Assembly (NCBI RefSeq): GCF_000002875.2
Contig: NC_009401.2
Span: 603,341-667,340, forward strand
Source: Leishmania infantum JPCM5
Taxonomy: Eukaryota > Euglenozoa > Kinetoplastea > Trypanosomatida > Trypanosomatidae
Length of the DNA: 64,000 nucleotides
Direction: 5' to 3'
Both the position numbers and the translations under genes were made by a program. The notes below the pieces were generated by a model, which was given only the letters and a program-made list of their open reading frames with translations, searched no databases and was not told the origin of the DNA. Positions 61,368-64,000 of this stretch are shown here, one piece after another (the stretch's first letter is position 1; each line of letters opens with the position of its first letter).

Positions 61368-62125
61368 GTGTACTGGTGTACTGGTGTACTGGTGTACTGG
61401 TGTACTGGTGTACTGGTGTACTGGTGTACTGGTGTACTAGGTGTACTGTACTGGTGTACTGGTGTACTCGTGTACTGCTGTACTGGTGTACTGGTGTACT
61501 GGTGTACTGGTGTACTGGTGTACTGGTGTACTGGTGTACTGGTGTACTGGTGTACTGGTGTACTGGTGTACTGGTGTACTGGTGTACTGGTGTACTGGTG
61601 TACTGGTGTACTGGTGTACTGGTGTACTGGTGTACTGGTGTACTGGTGTACTGGTGTACTGGTGTACTGGTGTACTGGTGTACTGGTGTACTGGTGTACT
61701 GGTGTACTGGTGTACTGGTGTACTGGTGTACTGGTGTACTGGTGTACTGGTGTACTGGTGTACTGGTGTACTGGTGTACTGGTGTACTGGTGTACTGGTG
61801 TACTGGTGTACTGGTGTACTGGTGTACTGGTGTACTGGTGTACTGGTGTACTGGTGTACTGGTGTACTGGTGTACTGGTGTACTGGTGTACTGGTGTACT
61901 GGTGTACTGGTGTACTGGTGTACTGGTGTACTGGTGTACTGGTGTACTGGTGTACTGGTGTACTGGTGTACTGGTGTACTGGTGTACTGGTGTACTGGTG
62001 TACTGGTGTACTGGTGTACTGGTGTACTGGTGTACTGGTGTACTGGTGTACTGGTGTACTGGTGTACTGGTGTACTGGTGTACTGGTGTACTGGTGTACT
62101 GGTGTACTGGTGTACTGGTGTACTG
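61368..62125 (+). repeat. Longest GTGTACTG octamer array
   Basis: About 760 bases of near-perfect octamer. The only visible irregularities are at about 61438-61478 (inserted or changed bases, e.g. 'gtactaggtgtactgtactg', 'tactcg', 'tactgc'). The rest, about 650 bases, is uniform. Further arrays: about 62215-62505, 62629-62662, 62765-63093, 63227-63469 and 63572-63876. Confidence 0.95.
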
Positions 62126-62703
62126 GTTAGGGTTAGGGTTAGGGTTAGGGTTAGGGTTAGGGTTAGGGTGAGGGTTAGGGTTAGGGTTAGGGTTACGGTT
62201 AGGGTTAGTGTTATGGTGTACGGGTGTACTGGTGTACTGGTGTACTGGTGTACTGGTGTACTGGTGTACTGGTGTACTGGTGTACTGGTGTACTGGTGTA
62301 CTGGTGTACTGGTGTACTGGTGTACTGGTGTACTGGTGTACTGGTGTACTGGTGTACTGGTGTACTGGTGTACTGGTGTACTGGTGTACTGGTGTACTGG
62401 TGTACTGGTGTACTGGTGTACTGGTGTACTGGTGTACTGGTGTACTGGTGTACTGGTGTACTGGTGTACTGGTGTACTGGTGTACTGGTGTACTGGTGTA
62501 CTGGTTAGGGTTAGGGTTAGGGTTAGGGTGAGGGTTAGGGTTAGGGTTAGGGTTAGGGTTAGGGTTAGGGTGAGGGTTAGGGTTAGTGTTGGGGTGAGGG
62601 TTAGGGTTGGGTTAGGGTTAGGGTTAGGGTGTACTGGTGTACTGGTGTACTGGTGTACTGGTTAGGGTTAGGGTGAGGGTTAGGGTTAGGGTTAGGGTTA
62701 GGG

Positions 62704-62764
62704 TTTTTTTCTCCACTGATTCCTTGCACAGCGACACCCTCTCCAACAGGACGGGGGCGTGACG
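62704..62764 (+). repeat. 61-bp subtelomeric block, copy 7
   Basis: The two octamer arrays before it (about 62215-62505 and 62629-62662) are not separated by a 61-bp block, only by variant TTAGGG tracts. Followed by octamers at about 62765-63093. Confidence 0.9.
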
Positions 62765-63165
62765 GTGTACTGGTGTACTGGTGTACTGGTGTACTGGTGT
62801 ACTGGTGTACTGGTGTACTGGTGTACTGGTGTACTGGTGTACTGGTGTACTGGTGTACTGGTGTACTGGTGTACTGGTGTACTGGTGTACTGGTGTACTG
62901 GTGTACTGGTGTACTGGTGTACTGGTGTACTGGTGTACTGGTGTACTGGTGTACTGGTGTACTGGTGTACTGGTGTACTGGTGTACTGGTGTACTGGTGT
63001 ACTGGTGTACTGGTGTACTGGTGTACTGGTGTACTGGTGTACTGGTGTACTGGTGTACTGGTGTACTGGTGTACTGGTGTACTGGTGTACTGGTTAGGGT
63101 GAGGGTGAGGGTTAGGGTTAGGGTGAGGGTTAGGGTTAGGGTGAGGGTTAGGGTGAGGGTTAGGG

Positions 63166-63226
63166 TTTTTTTCTCCACTGATTCCTTGCACAGCGACACC
63201 CTCTCCAACAGGACGGGGGCGTGACG
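63166..63226 (+). repeat. 61-bp subtelomeric block, copy 8
   Basis: Preceded by a tract rich in TGAGGG variants (about 63094-63165); followed by octamers at about 63227-63469. Confidence 0.9.
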
Positions 63227-63510
63227 GTGTACTGGTGTACTGGTGTACTGGTGTACTGGTGTACTGGTGTACTGGTGTACTGGTGTACTGGTGTACTGGT
63301 GTACTGGTGTACTGGTGTACTGGTGTACTGGTGTACTGGTGTACTGGTGTACTGGTGTACTGGTGTACTGGTGTACTGGTGTACTGGTGTACTGGTGTAC
63401 TGGTGTACTGGTGTACTGGTGTACTGGTGTACTGGTGTACTGGTGTACTGGTGTACTGGTGTACTGGTTAGGGTTAGGGTTAGGGTTAGGGTTAGGGTGA
63501 GGGTTAAGGG

Positions 63511-63571
63511 TTTTTTTCTCCACTGATTCCTTGCACAGCGACACCCTCTCCAACAGGACGGGGGCGTGACG
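63511..63571 (+). repeat. 61-bp subtelomeric block, copy 9
   Basis: Preceded by a short TTAGGG tract containing a 'ttaaggg' variant; followed by the last octamer array (about 63572-63876). Confidence 0.9.
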
Positions 63572-63875
63572 GTGTACTGGTGTACTGGTGTACTGGTGTA
63601 CTGGTGTACTGGTGTACTGGTGTACTGGTGTACTGGTGTACTGGTGTACTGGTGTACTGGTGTACTGGTGTACTGGTGTACTGGTGTACTGGTGTACTGG
63701 TGTACTGGTGTACTGGTGTACTGGTGTACTGGTGTACTGGTGTACTGGTGTACTGGTGTACTGGTGTACTGGTGTACTGGTGTACTGGTGTACTGGTGTA
63801 CTGGTGTACTGGTGTACTGGTGTACTGGTGTACTGGTGTACTGGTGTACTGGTGTACTGGTGTACTGGTGTACTG

Positions 63876-64000
63876 GTTAGGGTTAGGGTTAGGGTTAGGG
63901 TTAGGGTTAGGGTTAGGGTTAGGGTTAGGGTTAGGGTTAGGGTTAGGGTTAGGGTTAGGGTTAGGGTTAGGGTTAGGGTTAGGGTTAGGGTTAGGGTTAG
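63876..64000 (+). repeat. Terminal TTAGGG tract
   Basis: Uniform (TTAGGG)n to the last base of the window, about 21 units, with the G-rich strand running 5'->3' to the right as at a right-hand chromosome end. Whether the physical end lies just beyond cannot be seen. Confidence 0.95.

Larger units (their letters stand above)
60117..64000 (+). repeat. Subtelomere/telomere composite repeat region
   Basis: Nearly 3.9 kb built from three components: (a) TTAGGG tracts, (b) a 61-bp block, T7CTCCACTGATTCC... to ...GACGGGGGCGTGACG, present nine times, and (c) GTGTACTG octamer arrays. Each 61-bp block is followed by an octamer array, which is followed by a TTAGGG tract that leads into the next block. 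This is the layout of the Leishmania conserved telomere-associated sequence (LCTAS, with conserved blocks between TTAGGG tracts), as I recall it; sequence identity to published blocks was not checked. Confidence 0.9.

Noticed and set aside
59481..63880. Long open frames on both strands across the subtelomere, rich in V-Y-W-C-T-G or Q-Y-T-S-T-P-V-H or LG/RV/NP repeats
   Set aside because: They are automatic translations of an 8-bp repeat (24-bp frame cycle without stops) and of TTAGGG; no start context, no domain, and the same pattern in several frames.
60117..64000. Viral or transposon long-terminal repeats in the subtelomere
   Set aside because: The units are telomeric hexamers, a short block and octamers with no coding core or target-site duplication.

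Overview
Organism and setting. The window looks like the right-hand end of a chromosome of a trypanosomatid, most likely Leishmania. Every recognisable gene is intronless and on the + strand, running towards the telomere. Genes are separated by long UTR-like stretches rich in pyrimidine tracts and microsatellites, coding sequence is GC-rich, and the window ends in (TTAGGG)n. From memory, the gene content, with a bacterial-type ferrochelatase close to a calcium channel and an FLVCR-like transporter, fits the end of Leishmania chromosome 17; no search was run to confirm this. The 19 intact or edge-truncated genes cover about 25.8 kb of the roughly 60 kb of non-telomeric sequence.

Layout. 2-808: end of a METTL25/RRNAD1-type methyltransferase. 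3756-5519: Ser-rich protein with a Cys/His cluster and a ubiquitin-like C-terminus. 8523-9248: membrane protein. 10240-11163: NMN adenylyltransferase. 11846-12505: membrane cytochrome b5-like protein. 14111-15598: aldonolactone oxidase. 18650-21274: SDA1. 22068-22457: small unknown. 23485-25593: IQ-motif protein. 26744-27607: inositol monophosphatase-like protein lacking metal ligands. 28831-29643: otubain. 30.9-32.4 kb: decayed MORN/coiled-coil pseudogene. 33747-35240: ZPR1. 38816-39589 and 40352-41071: probable cytoskeletal or flagellar proteins. 42291-43838: FLVCR-like MFS transporter. 45105-49841: four-domain cation channel. 50477-51943: TBC Rab-GAP. 55155-56312: ferrochelatase. 57040-57771: acidic single-TM protein. 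About 60.1-64.0 kb: subtelomere and telomere, made of TTAGGG tracts, nine copies of a 61-bp block and GTGTACTG octamer arrays.

Other structure. Three nearly identical elements of about 350 bp (near 7.4, 13.3 and 44.1 kb) sit in intergenic/3'UTR positions, all on the + strand; they are probably SIDER-type retroposon relatives. Two further stretches (16.3-17.6 and 36.6-38.2 kb) look like frameshifted coding relics, and a third (52.6-54.6 kb) is more doubtful. There is a 100-base assembly gap at 2629-2728 and a few ambiguous bases near 16236-16244.

How the genes relate. Trypanosomatid genes are co-transcribed as long polycistrons and separated by trans-splicing and polyadenylation, so neighbours need not share a pathway. 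Three genes do touch heme: ferrochelatase, the FLVCR-like transporter and the cytochrome b5-like protein. Others cover NAD synthesis, ascorbate-type synthesis, ribosome assembly, ubiquitin removal, vesicle traffic and calcium or cation entry.
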